DNA of 36,457 nucleotides, from positions 1 through 36,457 of the forward strand of contig DVHB01000075.1 of the NCBI GenBank assembly GCA_018712405.1, given 5' to 3'. The stretch is from Candidatus Coproplasma stercoripullorum (GTDB lineage Bacteria > Bacillota > Clostridia > Christensenellales > Borkfalkiaceae). Positions 23,375-31,419 of this stretch are shown here, piece by piece. Below the pieces are notes generated by a model. It was not told the origin of the DNA and ran no database searches. It saw only the letters and a list, made by a program, of their open reading frames with translations. Both the position numbers and the translations under genes were made by a program. Position 1 is the first letter of the stretch; each line of letters begins with the position of its first letter.

Positions 23375-24088
23375 TTAAAACATATCCCCGCCCTTCTTAT
23401 TGAGCGACCTGAGCGCTTCCTGATCTATCTCCACGGGTTCGTCGCCGAAAGTGTCGCGCCGCATCCTCTCTTTTTTCTCTTTATCCAGCCTCACGAGATA
23501 GTCGCGCTGATTTTCGAGCATGCCGTCAAGTTTGCGCATTATGAGCAATATGACCGCGCTCATGGCGAGGGATAAAAGCTCGGATGGGCCGAAGAAGAAA
23601 CCTGCAAAGGCCGAACCTGCCGGCGTTCCGAAACATAAAGAAACTATCGTCCTGCCGAGTTCCAGCGCCGCCCAGCCGCACAGCGCATATAAAACCGAAA
23701 AGCCAGCGTTCCCCGCTATGCGTTTGTAACCCATAAACCGCACCATCAGAAACGCCAGCCCTATAAACGCATTGCCTATTCCGTATGTGAGAAAATATTG
23801 CAGGGCCGCGGCACCGTAAGCGCCGTCTGAACTGAGAATGACAAGCGCGCAATACAACACGCCGTCGAAGACGGCATAGAGCAGACCATACCAGTTCCAT
23901 CTTATCATGACGAGCAAAGATATCGGAACGGCGATCGAGAAGAAGAAGTTTGTCAGGTCTGAAGCAAACCACTCGGTGACCGCAAAGAAACTTATTATAT
24001 CGAAGACTGCAAGTATTACCGCAAATATGATCAGATCGGTGGCACGGTATCTGCCGAATGAAATTATCCTTGATCCATTTTTACTCAT
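23375..24088 (-). CDS. Uncharacterised multi-pass membrane protein
   Basis: 237-residue protein with about six hydrophobic segments: LIIFAVILAVFDIISFFAV, FFFSIAVPISLLVMI, LLYAVFDGVLYCALVIL, GNAFIGLAFLMVRFMG, FSVLYALCGWAALELG and LLSLAMSAVILLIMRKL. A charged cytoplasmic tail of about 45 residues follows (DKEKKERMRRDTF). Size and topology recall ECF-transporter S components, but no substrate motif is recognised, so this stays a guess. It has a strong promoter but no good ribosome site. It lies between the transporter cluster and CE8, divergent from CE8. Confidence 0.7.
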   Translation of the reverse strand: MSKNGSRIISFGRYRATDLIIFAVILAVFDIISFFAVTEWFASDLTNFFFSIAVPISLLVMIRWNWYGLLYAVFDGVLYCALVILSSDGAYGAAALQYFLTYGIGNAFIGLAFLMVRFMGYKRIAGNAGFSVLYALCGWAALELGRTIVSLCFGTPAGSAFAGFFFGPSELLSLAMSAVILLIMRKLDGMLENQRDYLVRLDKEKKERMRRDTFGDEPVEIDQEALRSLNKKGGDMF

Positions 24089-24151
24089 ATTTTAATGTAA
24101 TTCACAAATCATTTTCCCTTATTGTGTTATGTTCTAACATTTAGCTTACTC

Positions 24152-24180
24152 ATTATAACATGGCTAATTTTAAATTGCAA
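24152..24180 (-). promoter_or_regulatory. Promoter of the membrane protein gene at 23375
   Basis: Minus strand TTGCAA (24175-24180), 17 nt, TATAAT (24152-24157). The leader to the start codon is about 60 nt. Confidence 0.75.
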
Positions 24181-24192
24181 TACCTTTTTTAA

Positions 24193-24221
24193 TTGTTTCA
24201 CAAAAAAAATTATGCTAAAAT
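24193..24221 (+). promoter_or_regulatory. Promoter of the CE8 gene
   Basis: TTGTTT (24193-24198), 17 nt, TAAAAT (24216-24221), 38 nt before the start codon. It is back-to-back with the divergent promoter at 24152-24180. Confidence 0.7.
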
Positions 24222-24259
24222 AATTGACAAGTGGAAAATCTGCAATACAGGAGGCCGCA

Positions 24260-25222
24260 ATGACAGTAATAAATGCAACCCCGAACGACGATTTACAGCA
24301 TATTTTGGATAATCTGACCCCGCCCGCCACAATATATCTGACTGAGGGCGTGTACAGGCAGAAGATAAAAATTTCACGCTCCGATGTGAAAATTATAGGC
24401 GCCGACCGCGAAAAGACGGTGATAACGTTTGACGACTATGCCCGCAAGAAGCACGCCGACGGCATGGAATACACCACATTCCGCACATACACCGTGTGTG
24501 TAACGGGTGAAAACGTGCGGCTTGAGAACTTTACGATAGAAAATTCCAACGCCGACCCCGTAAAAGTCGGGCAGTGCGTGGCCCTTTCGGTCAACGCCAG
24601 GGCCTTTTCGGCAGTGAACATGAAGCTGGTATCCACGCAGGACACGCTGTTTATGGCGCCCTTCCCCGACGATCTGGTGGTGCGCTACGCGGGAATAACC
24701 GACGAGGGATATTACGACGGGTTCATGCCGCGCGACGAGCTGTATATGGAGGGCGGCGCGCTTCACTACTTCAAGGACTGCGAAATATGCGGGACGGTGG
24801 ACTTCATCTTCGGCTGTGCGGAGGCGTACTTCGACAGATGCCGCATAGTATCTTTGAACGACGGGAGGAGCGCGGCATACATCGCCGCGCCCGCACACTC
24901 CTTGAAACAGAAGCGCGGGTTCTGTTTTTACGACTGCGACCTTAAGGACGGCGGGGCCGCCGAAGGGAGCGTGTACCTCGCGCGGCCGTGGCGCGACTTC
25001 GGCAAGAGCGTTTTTGTAAACTGCCGCGCAAGCGGCCACATCGCGCCCGCTCTCTTCGACAGGTGGAACGACACCTACCGATATAAGACGGCGCGCTTCG
25101 GATATTTTAACTTGAGCGGCGCGCAAATTTCGCCCGTGGACTGGTGCAGACAGCTCACCGAAGCCGAGGCGGCGGAATATGCCGCGCTGTGCAGGCGCGC
25201 GGCCGAAAAGTTCGGGCTTTGA
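24260..25222 (+). CDS. CE8 pectin methylesterase
   Basis: 320-residue pectinesterase that removes methyl groups from homogalacturonan. Beta-helix with the family marks: GQCVALSVNARAFSAVN, STQDTLF (Gln127, Asp128), GTVDFIFGCAEAYF with the catalytic Asp181, and LARPWRDFG with Arg242 and Trp244. About 45 residues between the Gln and Asp motifs form a longer loop than in plant enzymes. ATG 24260 was chosen because AGGAGG lies 5 nt upstream; the longer frame crosses the promoter. No signal peptide, so it would act on imported, still methylated oligomers. Transcribed alone, opposite to the other pectin genes. Confidence 0.92.
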   Translation: MTVINATPNDDLQHILDNLTPPATIYLTEGVYRQKIKISRSDVKIIGADREKTVITFDDYARKKHADGMEYTTFRTYTVCVTGENVRLENFTIENSNADPVKVGQCVALSVNARAFSAVNMKLVSTQDTLFMAPFPDDLVVRYAGITDEGYYDGFMPRDELYMEGGALHYFKDCEICGTVDFIFGCAEAYFDRCRIVSLNDGRSAAYIAAPAHSLKQKRGFCFYDCDLKDGGAAEGSVYLARPWRDFGKSVFVNCRASGHIAPALFDRWNDTYRYKTARFGYFNLSGAQISPVDWCRQLTEAEAAEYAALCRRAAEKFGL

Positions 25223-25277
25223 ACAGCCGTCATTCCCATGCCCGTACCATATAAACTATGATAAAACATAGTAACAG

Positions 25278-25314
25278 CAAAGGACGCGCATATTTGCGCG
25301 TCCTTTGTTATTTT
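25278..25314 (+). terminator. Terminator of the CE8 gene
   Basis: Perfect 13-bp stem (25278-25290 with 25295-25307), TATT loop, then TTATTTT. Confidence 0.9.
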
Positions 25315-25363
25315 ATAGCGTATTTTGCGGTCTTACCGCCTGGGCATGCCCGTATATTACCAT

Positions 25364-25403
25364 AAAAGGCGGGGCCGCGCATGCGCGCGCGGCCCCGCCT
25401 TTT
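25364..25403. terminator. Bidirectional terminator
   Basis: Perfect 17-bp stem (25364-25380 with 25387-25403), A-run on the left and T-run on the right. It lies between the convergent CE8 and YitT genes and can stop both. Confidence 0.9.
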
Positions 25404-25486
25404 CATATCGTAACACTTAAATCAAGATCATCAGAAATACAAATTCGACAGGCCGTATTATGCGGCGGATAAACGACGGCGAGCGG

Positions 25487-26413
25487 CTACAGCTCATCGG
25501 AATCGGGCGATATATACCCCTCGCCGTAGATCTCCTTCGCCGAGGAAACTATCATGAACGCCTCCCTGTCCTCCTCCCGCACTATATCCCTCAGACGCGG
25601 ATACACCACGGGCTTTACCACGCATAAAAGCACCTTTTTGTCGTTCCCCGAATAGGCGCCCCTGGCGTCGATAAACGTGGCGCCCGCGTCGAGCTCCTTC
25701 AAAACGCGCGAGGATATGTGGTTTGCAGGCTGTTCGGCGGAGATTATGAACACCATCTTGGCAGAGTTGCCGCCGTAGAGCACCCAGTCGAACACGACGG
25801 TGTAGACGACTATGGATATCACCGTGTAGAACAGCACCTCGAGCGTGTTTTCGCGGTAGGCGAACGCCGAGCACGCGACTATAACAAGGTCGGTGACCAT
25901 GGTTATCACACCCGTGCTTATGTGGCGGAACTTTTTGCGCAGTACCTTTATGGGTATATCCGTACCGCCCGAAGAGGAGCCGCACCTGAATATCAGCCCC
26001 ATGCCCAGCCCGTATATCGCGCCGCCCGTGACCGAATTTATGAGCATATTCTGCGTAAAGGGCAAAAGCTCCTCGCCCCACCTTTCGGGCATCCAGTTAA
26101 AGAAGATGTGCTCGGTGAGCCACATGAGCACAGAGGAGAGCGCTATCACATACAGCGTAGACAGGAAAAAATCGCGGCCGAACACCTTCCAGCCCCATAA
26201 GAGCAGGGGCACGTTCAAAATAAACGCGGTTATACCCGTGGAAAAACCGGAGACCTCGTTTACAATCAGCGCGATACCGGTAACGCCGCCGCCCGCAAGG
26301 CCGCCCGCCTGCAGGAACATTATTACGCCCACGGCGTACAGTATGCACCCGACGGTTATCAGCGCATAGCGCTTTGCATAGTCTTTTAAAACAGCTTTCT
26401 TTGCCCTATCCAT
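25487..26413 (-). CDS. YitT family membrane protein (DUF161/DUF2179)
   Basis: 308-residue protein of the YitT family: five to six membrane segments in the N-terminal two thirds, with the typical LQAGGLAGGGVTGIALI motif near residues 30-46 and FRCGSSSGGTDI near 146-157. A soluble DUF2179 domain follows (SSRVLKELDAGATFIDARGAYSG near 234-256). The function of the family is unknown. ATG 26413 has no Shine-Dalgarno site; the promoter's -10 box ends only 8 nt before it. Not obviously linked to pectin use. Confidence 0.92.
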   Translation of the reverse strand: MDRAKKAVLKDYAKRYALITVGCILYAVGVIMFLQAGGLAGGGVTGIALIVNEVSGFSTGITAFILNVPLLLWGWKVFGRDFFLSTLYVIALSSVLMWLTEHIFFNWMPERWGEELLPFTQNMLINSVTGGAIYGLGMGLIFRCGSSSGGTDIPIKVLRKKFRHISTGVITMVTDLVIVACSAFAYRENTLEVLFYTVISIVVYTVVFDWVLYGGNSAKMVFIISAEQPANHISSRVLKELDAGATFIDARGAYSGNDKKVLLCVVKPVVYPRLRDIVREEDREAFMIVSSAKEIYGEGYISPDSDEL

Positions 26414-26421
26414 ACGACTAT

Positions 26422-26450
26422 ATTTTATATCTATTTTGCCGTTTAGTCAA
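26422..26450 (-). promoter_or_regulatory. Promoter of the yitT-like gene
   Basis: Minus strand TTGACT (26445-26450), 17 nt, TAAAAT (26422-26427). Eight nt separate it from the ATG, so the mRNA should be leaderless or nearly so. Confidence 0.8.
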
Positions 26451-26505
26451 CACCTGAAAAATTAAAAGTTGCCTTTCAGCTACGCAATGAGCGGTGGACA
26501 GGCCC

Positions 26506-26616
26506 ATTGCCCCGCACATATGCCGCAAATATCGCATTTCCCAGAAGATCAAATGCAAAATTCAAGCAAACGTATGAAAGCATGATTTTTAAAATTGCCC
26601 CGCACATATGCCGCAA
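26506..26616. repeat. Pair of 23-bp direct repeats
   Basis: Identical 23-bp units at 26506-26528 and 26594-26616 (ATTGCCCCGCACATATGCC then GCAA), 65 nt apart. They lie beyond the uxaC terminator on the minus strand. Only two copies, so not a CRISPR array. Confidence 0.7.
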
Positions 26617-26625
26617 CGAACGCCA

Positions 26626-26659
26626 AATGCGCCGCGCGGCTTCTGCCGCGCGGCGCATT
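26626..26659. terminator. Terminator of the uxaBAC operon
   Basis: Perfect 15-bp stem (26626-26640 with 26645-26659) with a TTCT loop. It lies past repeat X copy 1, so the repeat is part of the 3' untranslated RNA of uxaC. Confidence 0.75.
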
Positions 26660-26691
26660 AATTTTCACCTTATTATACCTGCCAATAATGA

Positions 26692-26807
26692 CCTCGGAGA
26701 TGCGAGCAGTACGCGGAGCTGACGGAACGCCGCGAAGGGGCTTACTAAAGCGTAAGTGACTGAACGAAACCGTAACAGCGACAATGTAATGCGACGCATA
26801 TGCGAGG
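26692..26807. repeat. Structured repeat X, copy 1
   Basis: 116-bp element ending 13 nt past the uxaC stop codon. Its ends are imperfect inverted repeats (CCTCGgagATGCG at the left; CGCATatgCGAGG at the right). A hairpin CTTAC-taaagc-GTAAG lies at 26741-26756, followed by TGAC. Copy 2 at 33273-33387 keeps the length (115) and the position of the hairpin (49 nt from the end) but has CGTAC/GTACG, a compensatory pair change. Confidence 0.7.
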
Positions 26808-26820
26808 GCAGGCGGAGCAC

Positions 26821-28239
26821 TTAATCAGTGAAGCCGAAATAAGAAGCGGCGTTGTTGTAGCACACATCCTCCACAATCTTTTCGAGAGTCTTTATCTCCG
26901 AAGCGGGATAGAGGCCGTTTTCGACGAGGTTGCCGAGCATGTTGCAGAGTATTCTGCGATAGAGCTCGTGGCGGGGATATGAGAGGAAGGAACGGCTGTC
27001 GGTGAGCATGCCAACAGACTGAGCAACAAGGCCGACCTGCATCAGAGTTTCAAGATTCTGCTTCATGCCGTCGATCTGATCGAGGAACCACCACGCGGTG
27101 CCGACCTGTACGCGGCCCTTCATGCCCTCCTTCTGGAAACAGCCTGCGAGCACGGTGAGCGCATAGTTGTCGCGGTTGTTGAGGCAGTATAAAATGGTCT
27201 TGGGCAGGGCGTTTTCCATATCGAGCGCGCCCAGGAGGGCGGAGAGCTTGGCCATGTACACCTCGTCGCCGATAGCGTCGAAGCCGGTGTCGGGGCCTAT
27301 CTTTTTAAGCATGGTCTTTGAGTTGTTTCTGAGAGCGCCGATGTGGTACTGCTGTACCCAGCCGTGCTTTGCATACTGCTTGCCGAGGAATACGAGGATA
27401 TAGCCCTTATACTTATCCTGCTCCTCGTCGGTGATATGCTCGCCCTTCATGCCCTTCAAGAATACGGCGTTGGCCTCTTCGTAGGTTGCGGGGGCGTAAT
27501 GCACGACATCGAGCGCGTGGTCGGATACGCGCGCGCCCATGGAATCGAAGAAGTCGACCCTTGCCTCAAGCGCGTTGCACATATCCTCGAGCGTGGAAAT
27601 GGGCTTTCCCCAGACGTCTGCAAGCTGCTTTACCCAGGGGGCGAACCACTCCAGCTCCACATTTATCGCCTTATCGGGACGGAACGCGGGGCGCACCTTT
27701 ACCTTTAAGGTCTTGTCCTCCGCCATCTTCTTGTGCCACTCGAGGCTGTCGACGGGATCGTCGGTGGTGCAAACCGTTTTAACGTTGAACTTATACATCA
27801 TCTCACGCGCGGTGAGGGTTTCCAGCTTTTTGTTGGCTTCGTTCCAGATCTTATCGGCGTTTGCGGGGCAGATTATGTCCTTTATGCCGAAATAGCGCTG
27901 CATCTCGAGATGCGACCAGGTATAGAGAGGATTGCCAACAAAATAGGGCATAGAGTCGACAAACTGCCTATATTTCTTGTAATCGTCGTCGGGACCGGAG
28001 ATGGAGTCCTCCTCGTATCCCCTTGCGCGGAGAGCGCGCCACTTATAATGGTCGCCATACCTGTCGCCGGCGCCCAGCCAAGCCTCGGCGAGGTTGCGGA
28101 ACTTCTTGTCCTCGTATATTTCCTTCGGGGGGAGATGACAGTGATAGTCGATTATGGGCATATCCTCGGCGTGTTCGTGATACAGTTTTCTCGCCGTCTC
28201 TGTCTCCAACAGAAAATCTTTATCCATAAAATCTTTCAT
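26821..28239 (-). CDS. uxaC: Glucuronate/galacturonate isomerase
   Basis: 472-residue uronate isomerase of the amidohydrolase superfamily; converts D-galacturonate to D-tagaturonate (and glucuronate to fructuronate). The N-terminal HxH metal motif IIDYHCHLPP has His33 and His35. Family blocks RNLAEAWLGAGDRYGDHYKWRALRA, NVKTVCTTDDPVDSLEWH and HELYRRILCNMLGNLVE are all present, and the length fits UxaC (about 470). It starts 2 nt after the uxaA stop codon; AGGAG inside the end of uxaA is 12 nt from the ATG. Last gene of uxaB-uxaA-uxaC. First step of galacturonate breakdown. Confidence 0.96.
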   Translation of the reverse strand: MKDFMDKDFLLETETARKLYHEHAEDMPIIDYHCHLPPKEIYEDKKFRNLAEAWLGAGDRYGDHYKWRALRARGYEEDSISGPDDDYKKYRQFVDSMPYFVGNPLYTWSHLEMQRYFGIKDIICPANADKIWNEANKKLETLTAREMMYKFNVKTVCTTDDPVDSLEWHKKMAEDKTLKVKVRPAFRPDKAINVELEWFAPWVKQLADVWGKPISTLEDMCNALEARVDFFDSMGARVSDHALDVVHYAPATYEEANAVFLKGMKGEHITDEEQDKYKGYILVFLGKQYAKHGWVQQYHIGALRNNSKTMLKKIGPDTGFDAIGDEVYMAKLSALLGALDMENALPKTILYCLNNRDNYALTVLAGCFQKEGMKGRVQVGTAWWFLDQIDGMKQNLETLMQVGLVAQSVGMLTDSRSFLSYPRHELYRRILCNMLGNLVENGLYPASEIKTLEKIVEDVCYNNAASYFGFTD

Positions 28240-28240
28240 A

Positions 28241-29713
28241 TTATAACGTTACTCCTGTTTTAAAAATAGCAAGCTCGCGGGTGTTATTGAGCTCGTTCTT
28301 TGCGGGCTTGCCGTTTACGATCTCCGCAACGAGGTCGATGAGCTTTTCAAGCTGAACGGAGAAATCGGTATCGAGCACCGCGCCCGCGTTGAAATCTATC
28401 CAGTTGGACTTTTTGGCGGCGAGTTCGTTGTTCGTCGCGATCTTGATTGTGGGCACGAAGCCGCCGAACGGCGTACCCCTGCCCGTTGTGAACAGCACGA
28501 GGTGGCAGCCCGCCGCGCCTAAATTGGTCACGGCAACCATGTCGTTGCCCGGGCCGTTCAAAAGATTGAGCCCCTTCTGCGTGATATAGCCGTCGTCGAA
28601 CACGACGTCCTGCACGGCCGTGGAGCCGGACTTCTGCGTGCAGCCCAGAGACTTATCTTCAAGCGTGGTGATGCCGCCCGCCTTATTGCCCGGCGAGGGG
28701 TTTTCATAAACGACCTGACCGTTCCTGCGGAAATAGTCCTTGAAATCGTTTATCAGCTTCACTACCTTTTCAAAGGTGGCCATATCCTTTGCCCTGTTCA
28801 TGAGCTTCTGCTCGGCGCCGAACATCTCGGGCACTTCGGTGAGCACGGTGGTGCCGCCGCACGCCACGATATAGTCGGAGAAAAGCCCCACGAGCGGGTT
28901 TGCCGTAATTCCCGAAAGGCCGTCGGAGCCGCCGCACTTCAAGCCGACTTTGAGGCAGGACATGTCCCTCTCCACCCTCTTGTCGCCCTTTATTGCGTCT
29001 GCGATCTCTTTCACGAGCGCAACGCCCGCCGCTATCTCGTCCTCCTCGTCCTGGCAGATGAGGAACTTTACGCGGCTTTCGTCCACGGGCCCGAGTCCCT
29101 CTTTAAAGGGGCCCATCTGGTTGTTTTCACAGCCGAGGCCCACAACGAGCACGCCCCCTGCATTGGGATGGCGCACCATCTTCTGCAAGATGAGCTTGGT
29201 GCGCTCGTGGTCGTCGCCCAGCTGCGAGCAGCCGTAGGGGTGCGTGAACACGAATATGCCGTCGAAGCCCTCGGTGCCGTACTTTTCCTTGAAGGTATCG
29301 GCGATGAGCTTGGCCTGGCCGTTTACGCAGCCCACGGTGGGAATTATCCACAGTTCGTTGCGTATGCCCACGTCGCCGTTTGCCCTTTGGTACACATTTA
29401 TCTTGCGGGGCACCGCCTTTTTTACGGGGCACTCCACCTTGTTGTAAGTATATTCAAGATTCTCCGAAAGGTTGGTATGCACGTTGTGCGTATGCACGTG
29501 GCAGCCCGCGGGGATATCGGCGGTGGCATAGGCTATGCTGGAGCCGTATTTTATTATCTCTTCGCCCTTCTCTATGTCGCGCAGGGCAAACTTGTGGCCC
29601 TTGGTTATGTCCTCCTTAAGGGTCACTCCCTCATGCGTCTCCCCCGCATTTAAATCGCGCAGGGCGACGGCGACATTGTCGAGCCCGTTGATTATGATAG
29701 TCGATTTAGCCAT
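28241..29713 (-). CDS. uxaA: Altronate dehydratase
   Basis: 490-residue enzyme that dehydrates D-altronate to 2-keto-3-deoxygluconate. The N-terminal SAF domain (about 1-90; LNAGETHEGVTLKEDITKG and HVHTHNVHTNL) is followed by the GD_AH domain with WIIPTVGCVNGQA, THPYGCSQLGDDH, GLGCENNQMG, KVGLKCGGSDGLSGITANP and GRGTPFGGFVPTIKI. These conserved cysteines support Fe binding. Its start overlaps the uxaB stop by 8 nt (ATGGCTAA), so the two genes are coupled. Third step of the Uxa pathway. Confidence 0.96.
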   Translation of the reverse strand: MAKSTIIINGLDNVAVALRDLNAGETHEGVTLKEDITKGHKFALRDIEKGEEIIKYGSSIAYATADIPAGCHVHTHNVHTNLSENLEYTYNKVECPVKKAVPRKINVYQRANGDVGIRNELWIIPTVGCVNGQAKLIADTFKEKYGTEGFDGIFVFTHPYGCSQLGDDHERTKLILQKMVRHPNAGGVLVVGLGCENNQMGPFKEGLGPVDESRVKFLICQDEEDEIAAGVALVKEIADAIKGDKRVERDMSCLKVGLKCGGSDGLSGITANPLVGLFSDYIVACGGTTVLTEVPEMFGAEQKLMNRAKDMATFEKVVKLINDFKDYFRRNGQVVYENPSPGNKAGGITTLEDKSLGCTQKSGSTAVQDVVFDDGYITQKGLNLLNGPGNDMVAVTNLGAAGCHLVLFTTGRGTPFGGFVPTIKIATNNELAAKKSNWIDFNAGAVLDTDFSVQLEKLIDLVAEIVNGKPAKNELNNTRELAIFKTGVTL

Positions 29714-31154
29714 TTACAAACCTTTCCACGGCGTCTCTCATGCCGTTCTTATCGATATCCTCAAGGCGCGAAGCGACCTTTTCGGCGATTTCGGGGTGAA
29801 TGGTATTCATATCCATATCCCACGCCTCTTCCCAGGCGAGCACCTTCTTTGCCATGGCGAGATAGTCGCCGTCGAATTCCGCCCACAGCCTGTGCCAGAA
29901 GGCAAGGTATGAAGGGTCGTCCTTCAAGGCGATATCCTGATCGCCCCTCTTGCCCTTGTGGAATTCGATTATGGCCGCGAAGGAGAATATGAGATGCTCG
30001 GGAAGCTTACCAAATATGCGCACATAGTCCAAAAGGGTGGGCAGAAGCCTGGTTTTGAACTTTGTGGTGGAGTTGAGCGCGATCGACATGAGCTCGTGCC
30101 TGATGAAGGGGTTCTGGTAACGCTCGATAACGCTGTTTGCAAACGCCGTCATCTGATCCTGAGGCAGGTCTATCGTGGGATTTACTTCGCCAAAGATGAA
30201 GTCGCGCACATACTTGCCTATCGTGGGGTCGGCCATGGATTCGCCCACGGTGTCTATGCCGCAGAGGTACGCAACGGGTACGAGCGCCGTATGCGAACCG
30301 TTGAGAATTTTAACTTTACGCTGTTTGTAGGGCTTTATGTCGTCGGCGAAGATGACGTTGAGGCCGGTGGAGTCGGCGGGAAGCACCTTCTGCACAAAGG
30401 GCTCCTTCTTTAAGACCCACAGGTGGAAAATTTCGCCCTTTACGACGTTGTTGTCGATATATCCCGTCTCCTCCCGGATTGCGGGGATCTCCGCCTTGGG
30501 ATAGCCGGGGACTATGCGGTCGACGAGCGTGGACGTGAAGTGGTTGGCAGTCTGCATCCACTCTATGAACTTTTCATCCATGTTGTTGACCTTTGCAAGC
30601 TCGGTGAGCACCCTGTAGAGCTCGTCGCCGTTATTGTCGATGAGTTCGCAGGGAACGATGGCAAGGCCCTTATCCGCCGCGCCGCCGAATTTATCGTACC
30701 TGCGCTTTAGGAGGGCGAGGAGCTTGCCGGGGAATGACTTGGGGCATACCGTGAAGTCGGTATCTGTAGTATCGAGCGCAATGCCCGCCTCAGTCGTATT
30801 GGAAATTATTATCTGAAGATCTTCGCTCTCGCCGTAGCGGAGGAACTTTTCATAGTCGGTGAAGGGGTTTACGCAGTCGCCGATGACGTCGATTATCTCG
30901 CTCTTTTTTACCCTTTCGCCCTTGTCGATGCCTTCGAGACGCAGAGTATACAGACCGTCCTGCGCGGCGATATCCTTTACCCTGCCGAGGGGCATGGGCT
31001 GAACTACCACCACGTCGGCCGAAATCGCGCCCTTATCGTTCAAATCCTGCAGGATCCATTCAACGAATGCGCGGAGGAAATTGCCCTCTCCGAACTGCAT
31101 TATCTTGATTTTTCTCTCAGGTTTTGAGTGAATTTTTTTATTAAGCTGTTCCAT
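29706..31154 (-). CDS. uxaB: Tagaturonate reductase
   Basis: 482-residue NAD-dependent reductase of the long-chain mannitol dehydrogenase family; reduces tagaturonate to altronate. The Rossmann start IMQFGEGNFLRAFVEW lies near residues 19-34, and the catalytic Lys/Asn/His block KVKILNGSHTALVPVAYLCG near 278-297. The length fits UxaB. GAGGTG lies 10 nt before the ATG. First gene of uxaB-uxaA-uxaC. Its leader contains the word ATACTACTTAAAATCTT (minus strand), close to the palindrome before the transporter operon. UxuB (fructuronate reductase) is the alternative, but the uxaA partner decides for UxaB. Confidence 0.94.
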   Translation of the reverse strand: MEQLNKKIHSKPERKIKIMQFGEGNFLRAFVEWILQDLNDKGAISADVVVVQPMPLGRVKDIAAQDGLYTLRLEGIDKGERVKKSEIIDVIGDCVNPFTDYEKFLRYGESEDLQIIISNTTEAGIALDTTDTDFTVCPKSFPGKLLALLKRRYDKFGGAADKGLAIVPCELIDNNGDELYRVLTELAKVNNMDEKFIEWMQTANHFTSTLVDRIVPGYPKAEIPAIREETGYIDNNVVKGEIFHLWVLKKEPFVQKVLPADSTGLNVIFADDIKPYKQRKVKILNGSHTALVPVAYLCGIDTVGESMADPTIGKYVRDFIFGEVNPTIDLPQDQMTAFANSVIERYQNPFIRHELMSIALNSTTKFKTRLLPTLLDYVRIFGKLPEHLIFSFAAIIEFHKGKRGDQDIALKDDPSYLAFWHRLWAEFDGDYLAMAKKVLAWEEAWDMDMNTIHPEIAEKVASRLEDIDKNGMRDAVERFVNG

Positions 31155-31212
31155 AAAAAATAGACACCTCGTAAAAGATTTTAAGTAGTATTTGCGTTAA
31201 AACGTCGTTTAT

Positions 31213-31318
31213 TGCGGCATGAGCAGAGGAAGTCAGCGCGGTGGCCCGCGCGTTAAAACTTACTCTGCGGCTCATAAAAATCTACGCATTAAAAATTTCA
31301 GAAATACTCATGCCGAAA
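31213..31318. repeat. Nested inverted repeats upstream of uxaB
   Basis: CGGCATGAG (31215-31223 area) is inverted as CTCATGCCG (31308-31315 area). Inside, an ATGAG-CAGAG / CTCTG..CTCAT arm pair encloses a GCGCGG/CCGCGC hairpin (about 31236-31252). The CATGAG arm can pair in two ways, so alternative folds are possible. It follows module ZW copy 1 on the minus strand. Confidence 0.5.
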
Positions 31319-31417
31319 AAGCGCAAGGCGGAATTTACTTTCGCCGTTAAGCGCTTTTACGACCTTTTATCTCCCTCACGGAAAAAGATTTTGCCACAGG
31401 CAAAAGATTTTTCGTGA
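31317..31417 (-). repeat. Structured repeat ZW, copy 1 (minus orientation)
   Basis: Read on the minus strand: a 42-bp near-palindrome TCACGAAAAATCTTTTGCC, 3 nt, GGCAAAATCTTTTTCCGTGA (31376-31417), then stem AAAAGCGC/GCGCTTTT (31317-31324 with 31351-31358) around the conserved interior CTTAACGGC..GAA..TAAATTC..GCCTT. It ends 2 nt before the stop codon of the second ATPase gene and may also serve as its terminator. The arms of the 42-mer are identical to copy 2. Confidence 0.75.
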
Positions 31418-31419
31418 AC

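Noticed and set aside
24374-25126. 250-residue minus-strand frame opposite CE8
   Set aside because: Antisense shadow of a gene with clear pectinesterase motifs.
26506-26616. Direct repeats as a CRISPR array
   Set aside because: Only two units, 65-bp spacer, no cas genes in the window.
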